Source of the DNA: Bacillus kwashiorkori
Lineage (GTDB): Bacteria; Bacillota; Bacilli; Bacillales; Caldibacillaceae
NCBI RefSeq assembly: GCF_001375515.1
Contig: NZ_CTDX01000012.1
Coordinates: 36,388-100,387, forward strand
Direction of reading: 5' to 3'
DNA: 64,000 nucleotides
Positions 9,308-18,697 of this stretch are shown here, one piece after another. Position numbers and translations under genes: made by a program. The stretch's first letter is position 1. Each line of letters begins with the position of its first letter. Below the pieces are notes generated by a model. The model was given only the letters and a program-made list of their open reading frames with translations, was not told the origin of the DNA and made no database searches.

Positions 9308-10696
9308 TTAGGCATGGACCTCTTGTATTTCGGGGTCATTATAAATGTCTTCATTTAGTTCTCCAGTTACTTTACTTGTAATAACACCTGCTGTCATACT
9401 TCCGCTCACATTCAATGCAGTTCTTCCCATATCAATAAGCGGTTCAACGGAAATAAGTAGCCCAACAATGGCAACTGGTAAGTTCAAAACAGATAACACA
9501 ATTAAGGATGCAAATGTGGCACCACCGCCTACACCGGCAACACCGAATGAGCTAATAACGACCACAATGATAAGAGTAGCAATAAATCCAGGGTCTGTTG
9601 GATTAATGCCGACAGTAGGAGCTGCCATCATGGCCAGCATCGCTGGATAGATTCCCGCACAACCATTTTGCCCGATGGAAAGACCGAATGAACCAGCAAA
9701 ATTTGCAGTACCTTCATCAACACCGAAATTATCAGTTTGTGTTTTAATATTTAATGGTAATGTCCCCGCACTAGACCGCGACGTAAAAGCAAATGTTAAT
9801 GCAGGTAAAGCCTTTTTCACATATTTTACTGGGCTTAATTTAGCAAAACTAATTAGCAAAAGATGGATCAAAAACATTACAATAATTGCCGCATAAGACG
9901 CAACAACAAATTTACCTAGTTTCACAATCGCGCCATAATCGCTAGTGGCTGTAATTTTTGTCATCAGTGCTAAAACGCCGTACGGAGTAAGTCTTAATAC
10001 TAACGTAACAATCCGCATTATAATCGAGTATAAAGCGTCGATAATTTTCGAGAACATTTCTGCGTGTTCTGGTTGTTTTCTTTTTACCCCTAAATAGGCA
10101 ATCCCGATAAACGCAGCAAAAATAACAACCGCAATCGTGGAAGTTGGTCTAGAACCTGTTAAATCAGCAAACGGGTTGCTAGGTAAAAATTGGATAATTT
10201 GTTGTGGAATGGTCATATTTTCTACTGTTGTTACACGGTCACCGAGCTCTGCAATCCGTGCAGATTCTAACTCGCCTTGTTGCAGTTGAATACCTTCTAA
10301 ATTAAAGCCTAAAGCAGAAGCAATTCCGATTGCTGCAGAAATTGCTGTTGTTCCTAGCAAAATCCCAAGAACTAAAAAACTAATCTTTCCTAAGTTTTTT
10401 GTTACTTTTAGTCGGGTAAAGGCAGCAACAATAGAGATAAATACAAGTGGCATAACAACCATTTGCAATAGTTTTACATAACCAGTTCCAACGATATTAA
10501 ACCAATCTATCGTTGTTGTCGTAACAATTGAACTTGTACCGTAAGCTAAGTGGATTACTACTCCAAGTAGTATTCCAATACCTAATGCAGCAAACACTCG
10601 TTTTGAAAAGGAAACGTGTTTCTTTTGCATCATAAATAAACCAGCTAACAATAGCAAGAAGACGATAATATTAATGACAATTAATAAAGAATTCAC
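9308..10696 (-). CDS. tcyP: L-cystine sodium symporter (DAACS family)
   Basis: A 462-residue multi-pass membrane carrier of the dicarboxylate/amino acid:cation symporter family, closest in my reading to B. subtilis TcyP, which imports cystine. Family hallmarks are VVMPLVFISIVAAF, the re-entrant serine-rich loop FTSRSSAGTLP and the substrate-site GGGATFASL region. GTG (10694-10696) is chosen as start because AAGGAGG lies 8-9 bases upstream and the protein then begins MNSLL, as TcyP does. The longer frame adds 18 codons without a ribosome site. It is monocistronic. I saw no S-box or T-box leader in the upstream 270 bases. Confidence 0.88.
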   Translation of the reverse strand: MNSLLIVINIIVFLLLLAGLFMMQKKHVSFSKRVFAALGIGILLGVVIHLAYGTSSIVTTTTIDWFNIVGTGYVKLLQMVVMPLVFISIVAAFTRLKVTKNLGKISFLVLGILLGTTAISAAIGIASALGFNLEGIQLQQGELESARIAELGDRVTTVENMTIPQQIIQFLPSNPFADLTGSRPTSTIAVVIFAAFIGIAYLGVKRKQPEHAEMFSKIIDALYSIIMRIVTLVLRLTPYGVLALMTKITATSDYGAIVKLGKFVVASYAAIIVMFLIHLLLISFAKLSPVKYVKKALPALTFAFTSRSSAGTLPLNIKTQTDNFGVDEGTANFAGSFGLSIGQNGCAGIYPAMLAMMAAPTVGINPTDPGFIATLIIVVVISSFGVAGVGGGATFASLIVLSVLNLPVAIVGLLISVEPLIDMGRTALNVSGSMTAGVITSKVTGELNEDIYNDPEIQEVHA

Positions 10697-10970
10697 GGTG
10701 TAACCTCCTTGTGTTAATATGGAATAAAATGGATTATTACCTAAAAGCATATTTTACCATAATTACTTATAGTATAAACGATAACACTAATATAACTATA
10801 ATACGATTATTCCGATTGGTAAAGTATGAATAATGAAAAACAAGAAAATTTTATAAGGTTGCATTTGCAAACGTTATCTTGGTAAAATTTTACTATAATT
10901 GCATTGCGAAACAATATTAAGTTAATACTTTCACAAAAACAATTAAACCATAAGAAAAGGAGTAGAAATA

Positions 10971-11750
10971 ATGGCACTAATCCAATGCTCATTTTTTTCC
11001 GAAGTTTTATCGTTAAGCACGACTATGACAGTTATTTTACCACAAGAAACACACAATCAAATAGGTATGAAAGGTACAGTAAAAAAGGATAGACATCCCA
11101 CATTGTACTTATTGCACGGATTTAGTGATGATGATTCCATATGGTTGCGCCGAACATCCATTGAAAGGTATGTTGCGGAATTAGGTTTGGCAGTTGTTAT
11201 GCCACAAGTCCACCATAGTTTTTATACAAATATGGAATATGGAAATGATTATTGGACCTTTCTTACAGAGGAATTGCCCGCTCTTGCTCGCTCATTTTTC
11301 CCATTATCAGAACGGCGGGAGGATAATTTTGTCGCTGGTCTTTCTATGGGTGGTTACGGTGCCTTTAAATGGGCGCTTGCAAAACCAGACCAAATTGCTG
11401 CAGCGGCAAGTCTTTCTGGTGTTCTCGATATTGCTAGTCGCAAAGAAACAGCGGATGACCATATTGGTAGAGCATTTCGCTTCGTATTTGGAGAAAAGCA
11501 AATTTCCAATACGGAACATGACCTTTTCTGGTTGTTAAAGAAACTACAACAGTCAAATCAACCGCGCCCGAAATTATACCAAGCATGTGGGACAGAAGAT
11601 CATCTATATAAAGACAACGTAAAATTTACTGAGATTTGTAAAAATACTGATTTGGACTTAACCGTCGACTATAGTTCAGGGACCCATGAATGGGGATACT
11701 GGGATGAGAAAATTCAATCTGTATTAAAATGGCTGCCAATAAATAATTAA
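10971..11750 (+). CDS. Esterase of the S-formylglutathione hydrolase / tributyrin esterase family
   Basis: A 259-residue cytoplasmic alpha/beta hydrolase. The oxyanion region is LYLLHGFSDDDSIW, the nucleophile Ser sits in GLSMGGYGAF (about residue 124), the acid is probably the Asp in GTEDHLY, and the His is in SGTHEWGYW. This arrangement matches esterase D and the EstA tributyrin esterases of Gram-positive bacteria, which hydrolyse short-chain esters. The start ATG follows AAAGGAG at a normal distance. The gene is alone between divergent tcyP and a convergent glycosyltransferase. The true substrate cannot be told from sequence. Confidence 0.88.
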   Translation: MALIQCSFFSEVLSLSTTMTVILPQETHNQIGMKGTVKKDRHPTLYLLHGFSDDDSIWLRRTSIERYVAELGLAVVMPQVHHSFYTNMEYGNDYWTFLTEELPALARSFFPLSERREDNFVAGLSMGGYGAFKWALAKPDQIAAAASLSGVLDIASRKETADDHIGRAFRFVFGEKQISNTEHDLFWLLKKLQQSNQPRPKLYQACGTEDHLYKDNVKFTEICKNTDLDLTVDYSSGTHEWGYWDEKIQSVLKWLPINN

Positions 11751-11756
11751 TAAATT

Positions 11757-11850
11757 AGGGCTGTCCTGAAAGTTGCATTTTTGACTCAGGATGCCCTATT
11801 CAGATTTTTAAACCTCGATATAGCCACAATCCTTATTAGCCACCTGTTTG
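11757..11850. repeat. Hairpin element A (terminator-like, related to 15899)
   Basis: AGGGC (11757-11761) pairs with GCCCT (11793-11797), with an inner TCCTGA/TCAGGA stem. The left arm reads GGGCTGTCCTGAAAGTTG, and an ATATAGCCACA block follows at about 11820. The same order of motifs recurs at 15899-16000, so this is a dispersed intergenic element that probably also terminates the esterase gene. The remaining bases to 11991 show nothing recognisable. Confidence 0.55.
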
Positions 11851-11991
11851 GATGTACTTATCGGACAGATTCGATATTTAAGATTAGTTTTTTAGTTTTA
11901 TTTGCTTTGCCGTTCTTGTAAAGTTCCGATTAGCGGAAAGTCAACTGGAGAAAAGTTGGGAGAATCTTTTCCAACATTTTCTTTGAAATGC

Positions 11992-13011
11992 TTATCCATC
12001 CTTTTCTTCCAAATGGATAATATTATCTCTTTCTCTCGATAAAATTGGCCTTTCTAGCAAGTCAATGTCTACGGCATATTTTGGTCGGCGCTTCACTTCT
12101 GTAAATACTTTGCCAATGTATTCGCCAATCATTCCAATGCTGATTAATTGCAAGCCTCCGATAAACCAAATCGAAATCATTAACGATGTCCATCCTTCTG
12201 TTGTAGCCCCTAAAAATTTTTGAAAAAGCGCATAACTACCAGTAATGACACCGATAAAAAATAATAAAAACCCTAAACTAGTTATTAATCGAATCGGTGC
12301 AATTGAAAAGGATGTTAATCCATCAAAAGCAAAAGAGAGCATTTTTTTCAAAGGGTATTTTGATTCTCCAGCCAGTCGTTTTTTTCGGTCATAATAAACC
12401 TTTGTTGAAGAGTAGCCGAGGAGCGGGATAATTCCCCGTAAAAACAAATTACTTTCTTCATATTTCAACAGTTCGCGCAATGCCCTTGTACTCAATAAGC
12501 GGAAATCAGCGTGATTATATACTAATTGAATCCCAAGTCTTTCCATCAGACGATAAAAAAACAATGCGGTATTCTTTTTGAAGAAACTGTCCGTATCCCG
12601 ACTATCTCGGACACCATATACGATGTCATATCCATCATGGTACTTTTCGACAAACTGACGGATGACGGTTATATCATCTTGTAAGTCTGCATCAATAGAG
12701 ATTGCACAATCACAAACTTCCGCCGCCTTATGTAAGCCAGCAAGTAGTGCCTTCTGATGACCGACATTTTTGGCTAGTTTCATTCCAGTCACAAATTCAT
12801 TCGCTACACTTGCCTTCGCGATAATTGCCCATGTTTTATCTCGACTGCCATCATCAACAAATAATATTTTACTCTCCTTTGCAACGAGGTCACTAGTCAC
12901 TAATTCTTGGATCGTATTCGAAAGCTGTTTTATCGTTTCGAGTAAAACTTCTTCTTCGTTATAACAAGGAACTACAATGAACAACTTAGGCAGTTGTTGC
13001 TGTCTATCCAC
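11992..13011 (-). CDS. Family 2 glycosyltransferase with two C-terminal membrane helices
   Basis: A 339-residue DPM1/GtrB-like glycosyltransferase. The GT-A domain starts at VVPCYNEEEVL, has FVDDGSRDKTW and the metal-binding ISIDADLQDD, and is followed by two hydrophobic segments near residues 230-300 that anchor it. Such enzymes usually load a sugar onto undecaprenyl phosphate at the inner membrane face. It is 27 bases downstream of a large membrane protein gene on the same strand, so the two are likely co-transcribed. In B. subtilis the ykoT/ykoS pair is arranged similarly, as I recall. The sugar and acceptor are unknown. Confidence 0.88.
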   Translation of the reverse strand: MDRQQQLPKLFIVVPCYNEEEVLLETIKQLSNTIQELVTSDLVAKESKILFVDDGSRDKTWAIIAKASVANEFVTGMKLAKNVGHQKALLAGLHKAAEVCDCAISIDADLQDDITVIRQFVEKYHDGYDIVYGVRDSRDTDSFFKKNTALFFYRLMERLGIQLVYNHADFRLLSTRALRELLKYEESNLFLRGIIPLLGYSSTKVYYDRKKRLAGESKYPLKKMLSFAFDGLTSFSIAPIRLITSLGFLLFFIGVITGSYALFQKFLGATTEGWTSLMISIWFIGGLQLISIGMIGEYIGKVFTEVKRRPKYAVDIDLLERPILSRERDNIIHLEEKDG

Positions 13012-13038
13012 AATAAAGAATCCTCCTTTACTTTAACA

Positions 13039-14745
13039 TTATCTTGATACTATTTGTGTATTGTTAACCTCATATAAATAAATTTTCCATGCAGATTCAT
13101 CATGATCAAATGATCGTAAGAAGGTTAATTTATTTTCCTCATAATTTTTAATAGGGATAGAAGAAAAAATATATCTGCCGCCCATCGCGTAAAAAGCATC
13201 TGTATTTAATTCCAAGTTTTTAATCTTTTTCTTGGATGTTTTTTTGAAGTTGTATTTTTTGCCGAGTTCATCCACAAAAACATAACAACGGCTACCCCAT
13301 TCGTCATAATACCCCCGTAATGTTTTGTTTTTATTTAATTCACCAGCAATGATTTTCCTAAACTCATATTTATAAGCAAGTGGATAGAAGTTATTATACG
13401 TATCTAACGTATAAAATCCGTTATACTGGGCAATTACCGGGTGTATGCCAATACTTACGACACGATAGTTTTCTTGCGGTTCCCCGATATAATCTTTAAT
13501 CTCAGCAAATTGCTTTTCTGCGTAAAATTCGCGAAATGACGGGGTTTTATGGATTACTCCATAGTGAATTTCTTCATTGTATGGTGTTAACACAATCAGC
13601 TGACCGACCAATGCTACCGGAATAATCCAGCGCCATTTTTTTCCCAGTTTCCATAAGTAATATAAAGCAAGGGCAAAAGTTAAATAAATAATAAAAGGAC
13701 GTACAAAATGGAATCTCGCAAAGTTAAATGTATTAAAAATATCAAATCGTTCTTTTAACGGAGTCCACAGCACATTAAACCATAAGGCATACCAAAGCGA
13801 TAAAGCATAATTTAAGACAAGTAAGAAAATATATACTCTCTCTTTCTTTATTTCTTTCCGAAAAATAATTAATGCTAATACAAGGAAGATTATCGGCAAA
13901 ATAACAAATGTATGTAATGTCATTACATGTGTGTGACCGAGCAAGAAATTTTTTACAGATAAATGAAAGGATCGGTATAAGTCATGCCGCGATGAAATGA
14001 ATTCAGAACGATGGCTCACTTCATCACTAAAAATGGTCGAGTAAACGAGCCGGTATTCTACTAGCAAAAAGACACTCGACATAAAGGCGATACTTCCAAG
14101 AAAACGCCAATTCCAAGTTCGTTTCGTAATGAGGTCATAAAGCCAAAAAAGACTAATTAATACAAGGAAGAAGAAAAATCCAAGAACGATACTTGAGTAA
14201 AATGGCAATAACCCAAGTGTTAACCAATGTTTCCACGAGTCTTTATGACTTCGAATAGCTAAAAATGCCCACAATGCTAGCGGATGCCCTAAAGTACTTA
14301 ACATCCCTGATGGCCAAAAAGGGGTTATTGCAAATAAAAAGGCGACTCCAACACGTATCCAGCCAGCTTTCGGTTCTTTGACAAAAAAGTCACGCAATAG
14401 TAAATACATGCCAATAAAGGCGAATACCCTCGTTATCGTTTGGCTTAACGCATAAGCAAGCATGGAAGGAAATAGAGCGTGAAGCCAGACAATACCTGTC
14501 CATTCGGAACCGTAAGAATAGCGGGGAAGACCATTAATGACTTGTGGGATGACTGCATTAGCATCTCCGAATATTTGTCCGCTTTCTGCTAAAACTTTAT
14601 ACCAAGCAATATTTGAATCTAAGTTATCGTGAACACGAATATGAGCATCTTCTCCTAAAATAAATAAAGGGGAAACGAAAGCAATAAGCAAAATAGCTGC
14701 TAATATAAGTAAACGACGGTCATTTAATTTTTCTGGAACTAGCAT
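13039..14745 (-). CDS. Large polytopic membrane protein, YkoS-like (DUF6044-type)
   Basis: About 568 residues with ten or more hydrophobic segments (first near residues 15-35, last near 380), a long outside-facing N-terminal loop with DAHIRVHDNLDSN, and a soluble C-terminal domain of about 180 residues. The layout resembles GT-C or O-antigen-type sugar handling proteins and B. subtilis YkoS. ATG 14745 is preferred; the frame can be extended to a TTG at 14769 that has no clear ribosome site. Partnership with the adjacent GT2 suggests transfer of a lipid-linked sugar to an envelope polymer, which is inference from context. Confidence 0.75.
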   Translation of the reverse strand: MLVPEKLNDRRLLILAAILLIAFVSPLFILGEDAHIRVHDNLDSNIAWYKVLAESGQIFGDANAVIPQVINGLPRYSYGSEWTGIVWLHALFPSMLAYALSQTITRVFAFIGMYLLLRDFFVKEPKAGWIRVGVAFLFAITPFWPSGMLSTLGHPLALWAFLAIRSHKDSWKHWLTLGLLPFYSSIVLGFFFFLVLISLFWLYDLITKRTWNWRFLGSIAFMSSVFLLVEYRLVYSTIFSDEVSHRSEFISSRHDLYRSFHLSVKNFLLGHTHVMTLHTFVILPIIFLVLALIIFRKEIKKERVYIFLLVLNYALSLWYALWFNVLWTPLKERFDIFNTFNFARFHFVRPFIIYLTFALALYYLWKLGKKWRWIIPVALVGQLIVLTPYNEEIHYGVIHKTPSFREFYAEKQFAEIKDYIGEPQENYRVVSIGIHPVIAQYNGFYTLDTYNNFYPLAYKYEFRKIIAGELNKNKTLRGYYDEWGSRCYVFVDELGKKYNFKKTSKKKIKNLELNTDAFYAMGGRYIFSSIPIKNYEENKLTFLRSFDHDESAWKIYLYEVNNTQIVSR

Positions 14746-14840
14746 TACCTTCACTCTTTCTAAAGTCAAACTTTGTCATTGTTTACTAAATTTTAATATC
14801 CTTGATTAATATAACCATATATTGGAATGTTTTATGCATA

Positions 14841-14873
14841 AAAAAAAGAAACAACAAGAAATTTGTTGTTTCT
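14841..14873 (-). terminator. Terminator after the universal stress protein gene
   Basis: AGAAACAACAA (14847-14857) pairs with TTGTTGTTTCT (14863-14873). On the minus strand the stem runs into a T tract at 14848-14841. It lies about 80 bases past the usp stop. Confidence 0.8.
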
Positions 14874-14954
14874 ATGGAAATAAGTCGTCTAACTTCGTAA
14901 TGAAGTACCTGTTAATCACTTAGTGCCTGTTAAGAAGATCATTTAGCTACTTAT

Positions 14955-15377
14955 TTACGGTACAATCGTTACAGGACAAGGAGCAAAATGGAGGACACCG
15001 TAACTTACACTACCAATCACTGCCCCTTTAATTGGTCCCATTCCGCGAGAACCCATAACAATACAATAGGCATTCGCTTCTTTTGCTTCTTTGCAAATTT
15101 CTACTTTCGGAACACCGATGCGAATGACTTTTTCAATAGGAACAGTCGGTTTCACCGTTTGAATAGCATTATCAATAATTTCTGTCCCTAGCTCTTGTAA
15201 ATAAGCATCAATTTCATCTTGTGAAATAAATCGTTTCACATTGGTAGTAGCGATATTTGGCTGGACATTTAATAAAATAATTTCACCTTTTAAACATTGG
15301 GCAAGATTTACTGCAAATTGAAATGCTCGATGGGAATGGATAGAGTTATCAATCGGAACTATAATCTTTTTAGCCAT
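14955..15377 (-). CDS. Universal stress protein (UspA family)
   Basis: A 140-residue single-domain Usp. The fold starts KKIIVPIDNSIHSHRAF, and the C-terminal ATP-binding loop is visible as GSRGMGPIKGAVIGSVSYGVLHFAPCPVTIVP (G-x2-G-x9-G-S pattern). ATP-binding Usps act as stress sensors in the cytoplasm. The ribosome site before ATG 15377 is weak (AGAAG). The gene is monocistronic. No function beyond the family can be given. Confidence 0.9.
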   Translation of the reverse strand: MAKKIIVPIDNSIHSHRAFQFAVNLAQCLKGEIILLNVQPNIATTNVKRFISQDEIDAYLQELGTEIIDNAIQTVKPTVPIEKVIRIGVPKVEICKEAKEANAYCIVMGSRGMGPIKGAVIGSVSYGVLHFAPCPVTIVP

Positions 15378-15556
15378 TATTTTCGGACTTCTATTAAAGA
15401 AGATGTCCTTCCCTCCCTACGTAAGTTTTCCTACTAATTAAATAATTCGCCAACACATAATGAAACACCTACTGATTTTGTTAAATTTCAAAAAATAATC
15501 ATATATTGGCGAAAAAATAAACATGCACAGTAAAGAAGGGAAATGTTTGGACAAAA

Positions 15557-15736
15557 TCATGAAGTACTAGCTAATAATTCTCTTAACATCTTCAACTCCT
15601 TCTCCATTTCCTCCAACTGTTTTTCCGCGGTGGAGACATTGCGGCCAACAGACTCAAGTTTTTCTAAGTCCCCTTGTATGCGGACATAGTCACTTTTCAA
15701 TTCGGCTATTTTTTGTTGAATTTCATCCTTTGTCAT
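15557..15736 (-). CDS. Small coiled-coil protein, SE1832-like
   Basis: A 59-residue protein made almost entirely of charged heptads (DEIQQKIAELKSDYVRI, EKQLEEMEKELKMLRELL), so one or two helices forming a coiled coil. It resembles the small SE1832 family of Firmicutes, whose function I do not know. The second of two close ATGs is chosen, because GAGGAG abuts the first (15745) but is 9 bases from the second (15736). It stands alone. Confidence 0.7.
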   Translation of the reverse strand: MTKDEIQQKIAELKSDYVRIQGDLEKLESVGRNVSTAEKQLEEMEKELKMLRELLASTS

Positions 15737-15898
15737 TTTTGTCATCTCCTCGTATCGTAATCAAAGCTTACTGCTTATTTTTATATTATAGTTTTTGGAG
15801 CAATGATGACCAATGATAAGTGCTGCTTAAGTTTTTCTAAATTGCCTCCTTTTTACTGAAAAACAATGAGGAATTTTTTTCATAGGGACAAACATAAA

Positions 15899-16010
15899 TG
15901 GGGTTGTCACGAAAGTTCATACTCACAAATTTGTGGTATGAATATCGGACACCCCAATAAGTAGGAAGATGAATATATAGCCACATTCATAAACCATTAT
16001 GAATGATGGT
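15899..16010. repeat. Hairpin element B (related to 11757)
   Basis: TGGGGTTGTC (15899-15908) closes against GACACCCCA (15948-15956), with an inner perfect stem TTCATAC(T)CACAAA against TTTGTGGTATGAA. The left arm GGGTTGTCACGAAAGTT and the later ATATAGCCACA block parallel element A. It is downstream of the CoA-transferase gene on the minus strand and may terminate it. Within 16011-16137 I see only a weak echo of the GC-rich repeat (CGCTTTCCGTGG near 16093). Confidence 0.55.
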
Positions 16011-16137
16011 TGCATAAACATATAACAATTTTTCTTAGCTAATTAACTACCTTAAAAATAAAGGTTGTATTACGATTATTCTTAACGGATACAGTTCGCT
16101 TTCCGTGGAATTATCGAAGTTTTCGCCAAGCTCACCT

Positions 16138-17649
16138 TTAATTATGCTGAAGTGTTTTTTCTAGCATGGTTCCTTTTTTGGCAAAATTAATATGCCAAGA
16201 AAAGGCTTTTTCTAATATATGCGGTGTTTGGCCACCGTTTGCTAAAGCTTCGTTATAGTATTCTAATAACTGTTGTTTATATAATGGATGTGCTAGTTTT
16301 TCAATAATAAGTGGTGCTCGCTCTTTCGGAGCAAGTCCTCGTAGGTCAACATAGCCCTGTTCCGTAACAATAACATCTACATCATGTTCCGTATGGTCCA
16401 CGTGGGAGACGAATGGGACAATACTTGAAATCGCTCCCCCTTTGGCAATAGACTTTGTTACGAAAATAGCTAGTCTAGCATTTCGAGCAAAGTCACCAGA
16501 CCCGCCAATTCCGTTCATCATCTTAGTTCCTAATACATGTGTGGAATTGACATTTCCATATATATCAACTTCAAGTGCCGTATTAATCGATATTAACCCG
16601 AGCCTGCGAATTATCTCAGGTAAATTAGAAATTTCCTGAGGACGCAAAATTAATTTATCTTGATATTTGGCAAAATTGCCATATACTTCTTTTCCGCGTT
16701 CTTCGGATAAGGTGATGGAACAACCTGATGCAAAACGAACCTTCCCAGCATCGATTAAATCAAATACTGCATCTTGTAATACTTCCGAATATACCTCTAG
16801 ATCTGTGTAATCGGAGTCCAATAAACCATGTAGTACCGCATTTGCAACGGAACCGATGCCAGATTGTAAAGGTGCTAATTGTTTTGTTAAGCGCCCACTT
16901 TCAATTTCCTTTTCTAAAAAGGCCATTAAATGATTTGCCATCATTTGTGTTTCTTCATCAGGCGGTACGATAGTAGAAGGTGAGTCGACATGGTTTGTCA
17001 GAACAATACCAGCAATTTTTTCTAATTTCACTGGAATACCGATAGTGCCGATTTGATCATCGACTTTTGTCATCGGCACAGGTTTTCTCTCCCCTTGTGG
17101 TCCTTGTTCATAAATGTCGTGAACGCCAATTAATTCTTTCGGACTAGCAGTATTAAGCTCAACTATCACATTTTTTGCGTTTTCAACAAAAATACCCGAA
17201 TTACCAACAGAAGTAGTTGGGATAATCATGCCATCATCGGTAATTGCGACAGCCTCAATAATTGCATAGTCAATCGTTGGTAAAACATTTGCCCGTAAAA
17301 GTTCTGCTGTATGGGACAAATGTTGATCAACAAACAGTAATTCCCCTTCGTTAATTTTTTTTCGCATCGTACTGTCTGCTTGGAATGGTAAGCGCTTTAA
17401 AATAAGTCCATGCTCAGCCATTAATTTATCAATATCAGATCCGAGTGACGCACCTGTGAAAACGTTTACTTTTAATGGATTAGTTTTAGCCCGATCAACG
17501 AGTGCAAAAGGCACCGCTTTGGCATCCCCAGCTCGTGTAAAACCACTTAACCCTAGAGTCATGCCATCTTTAATCCAAGAAGCTGCTTCTTCAGGTGACA
17601 CGATCCGTCCTTGAAGTGTTTCTGGAATAAGCTCATTGTATTTCCCCAT
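16138..17649 (-). CDS. Acetyl-CoA hydrolase / succinate CoA-transferase family protein
   Basis: A 503-residue cytoplasmic family I CoA-transferase of the Ach1/Cat1/ScpC type. These enzymes usually move CoA between succinyl-CoA or propionyl-CoA and acetate, and often show hydrolase activity in vitro. Motifs include GLSGFTRAGDAK near the N-terminus, SVGNSGIFVE, LEVDIYGNVNSTH and GIGGSGDFARNARLAIF, which line the CoA site. ATG 17649 follows GAGGGGGA; a longer frame adds six codons. Directly upstream on the same strand is a LytTR regulator, which suggests dedicated control. With pta at 50 kb it gives a second acetyl-CoA/acetate interconversion route. Confidence 0.9.
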   Translation of the reverse strand: MGKYNELIPETLQGRIVSPEEAASWIKDGMTLGLSGFTRAGDAKAVPFALVDRAKTNPLKVNVFTGASLGSDIDKLMAEHGLILKRLPFQADSTMRKKINEGELLFVDQHLSHTAELLRANVLPTIDYAIIEAVAITDDGMIIPTTSVGNSGIFVENAKNVIVELNTASPKELIGVHDIYEQGPQGERKPVPMTKVDDQIGTIGIPVKLEKIAGIVLTNHVDSPSTIVPPDEETQMMANHLMAFLEKEIESGRLTKQLAPLQSGIGSVANAVLHGLLDSDYTDLEVYSEVLQDAVFDLIDAGKVRFASGCSITLSEERGKEVYGNFAKYQDKLILRPQEISNLPEIIRRLGLISINTALEVDIYGNVNSTHVLGTKMMNGIGGSGDFARNARLAIFVTKSIAKGGAISSIVPFVSHVDHTEHDVDVIVTEQGYVDLRGLAPKERAPLIIEKLAHPLYKQQLLEYYNEALANGGQTPHILEKAFSWHINFAKKGTMLEKTLQHN

Positions 17650-17771
17650 AAGTATTATCCCCCTCATTATATACTTAATAGAAAAATACCAGCTACGTAA
17701 TACTTTTTCATTAACTTTTGTGTAAAAAACAAAGAAACTGTATTAAAACAGAATAAAACAAACATAAAAAA

Positions 17772-17787
17772 TAAACAATATTGTTTA
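17772..17787. promoter_or_regulatory. Perfect 16-bp palindrome before the CoA-transferase gene
   Basis: TAAACAATATTGTTTA is a perfect dyad, 123 bases before the CoA-transferase start. It could be an operator for the LytTR protein encoded just upstream, although LytTR sites are usually paired direct repeats. It is an AT-rich match, so chance is possible. Confidence 0.4.
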
Positions 17788-17823
17788 AATTTTTGTTTAT
17801 AATTTCACAAGTTTATCCTAAAA

Positions 17824-17871
17824 AAAAGAAAACCCACTTGGACTAAGTTTTAGAACTTAAAACAAAGTGGG
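17824..17871 (-). terminator. Terminator between the LytTR and CoA-transferase genes
   Basis: CCCACTT (17833-17839) pairs with AAGTGGG (17865-17871), and the minus strand continues into TTTTCTTTTTTTT. It separates the regulator from the CoA-transferase gene, so the latter needs its own promoter. Confidence 0.75.
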
Positions 17872-17893
17872 AAAAAGACCGCAAATCAAAAAG

Positions 17894-18544
17894 TTAAAAC
17901 ATTAAATTTTTTCGGAAGTAACTTGCATACGATTGACTTACTGGGACACGGTCGCCATTTTTCATTACTAATAGAAAGGTAGAGTGAAAATCAGGTTGTA
18001 TTTCTGCTATTTCATTCATATTGACAATAAATGAACGGTGGCAGCGAATAAACTTATCGGCTGGCAAAAATTGTTCTATATCAGACAAATGGTATTTGTG
18101 AAGACCAGAAATATGTTTTGCGACAATCTTTGCCTTTCTATGTTCGGCTTCTAAATAAATAATATCGTTAATTGAAATCGGAAACCAGCGGTCATTATTT
18201 TTCACAGTAAAGATTGCTGGAGTGGATTGATCTGTTCGTATTGGTAAAATTGCTGTAATAACGGACTCTATTTCCTCGTTTTTTATTACGGGCACAGAAA
18301 GACCGAAATAGGAAATTCCAAAAACATTACTGTCAATGTAAGTGAAAATTCGTTGCTTCGACAGTAACGCTTTATAAGTAGCGGATCCTTTACGAATTTC
18401 ATCGCCAGGTTTAATCTGTAAGTTAATTAGTTGGCTTGGCCGATAATATACAAATTTATTTTTATCGGCAACAGCGATAGATGTTTCAGAAGGGAAAATA
18501 TCTAAGAACGTTTCCAAAATATTTGGAGCAGGTAACTTATTCAC
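17894..18544 (-). CDS. LytTR-domain regulator with a PAS-like sensor domain
   Basis: A 216-residue regulator. Residues 1-110 look like a PAS/GAF-like sensor without a receiver aspartate pocket (ETSIAVADKNKFVYYRPSQ, SYFGLSVPVI). Residues 120-216 are a LytTR DNA-binding domain (ISINDIIYLEAEHRKA, FIRCHRSFIVNMNEI, VPVSQSYASYF). It is therefore not a phosphorelay response regulator but probably a small-molecule sensor. GTG 18544 is the likely start, with GGAGGT 7 bases before it. It lies upstream of the CoA-transferase gene in the same direction, so control of that gene in response to an organic acid or acyl-CoA is the natural guess. Confidence 0.82.
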   Translation of the reverse strand: MNKLPAPNILETFLDIFPSETSIAVADKNKFVYYRPSQLINLQIKPGDEIRKGSATYKALLSKQRIFTYIDSNVFGISYFGLSVPVIKNEEIESVITAILPIRTDQSTPAIFTVKNNDRWFPISINDIIYLEAEHRKAKIVAKHISGLHKYHLSDIEQFLPADKFIRCHRSFIVNMNEIAEIQPDFHSTFLLVMKNGDRVPVSQSYASYFRKNLMF

Positions 18545-18697
18545 GGTTTTACCTCCATTTACCAATTGTTTTTGTATTTTGGAAAAGGCTAATAGTCATA
18601 TTAATCTATCAATATTATACCGTACAAAGTAAAAAAATGCTTGTAATAGCTATTTTTCTACATAAAGTAAATGAAATTACAGGACACAGGTTGATAG

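Noticed and set aside
9121..9358. Opposed 63- and 77-codon frames after tcyP
   Set aside because: They overlap the tcyP terminator and the end of tcyP on both strands, have no ribosome site and resemble nothing known.
10866..10879. cre-like site TGCAAACGTTATCT between tcyP and the esterase gene
   Set aside because: It has two mismatches at defined consensus positions, so it was not listed as a site.
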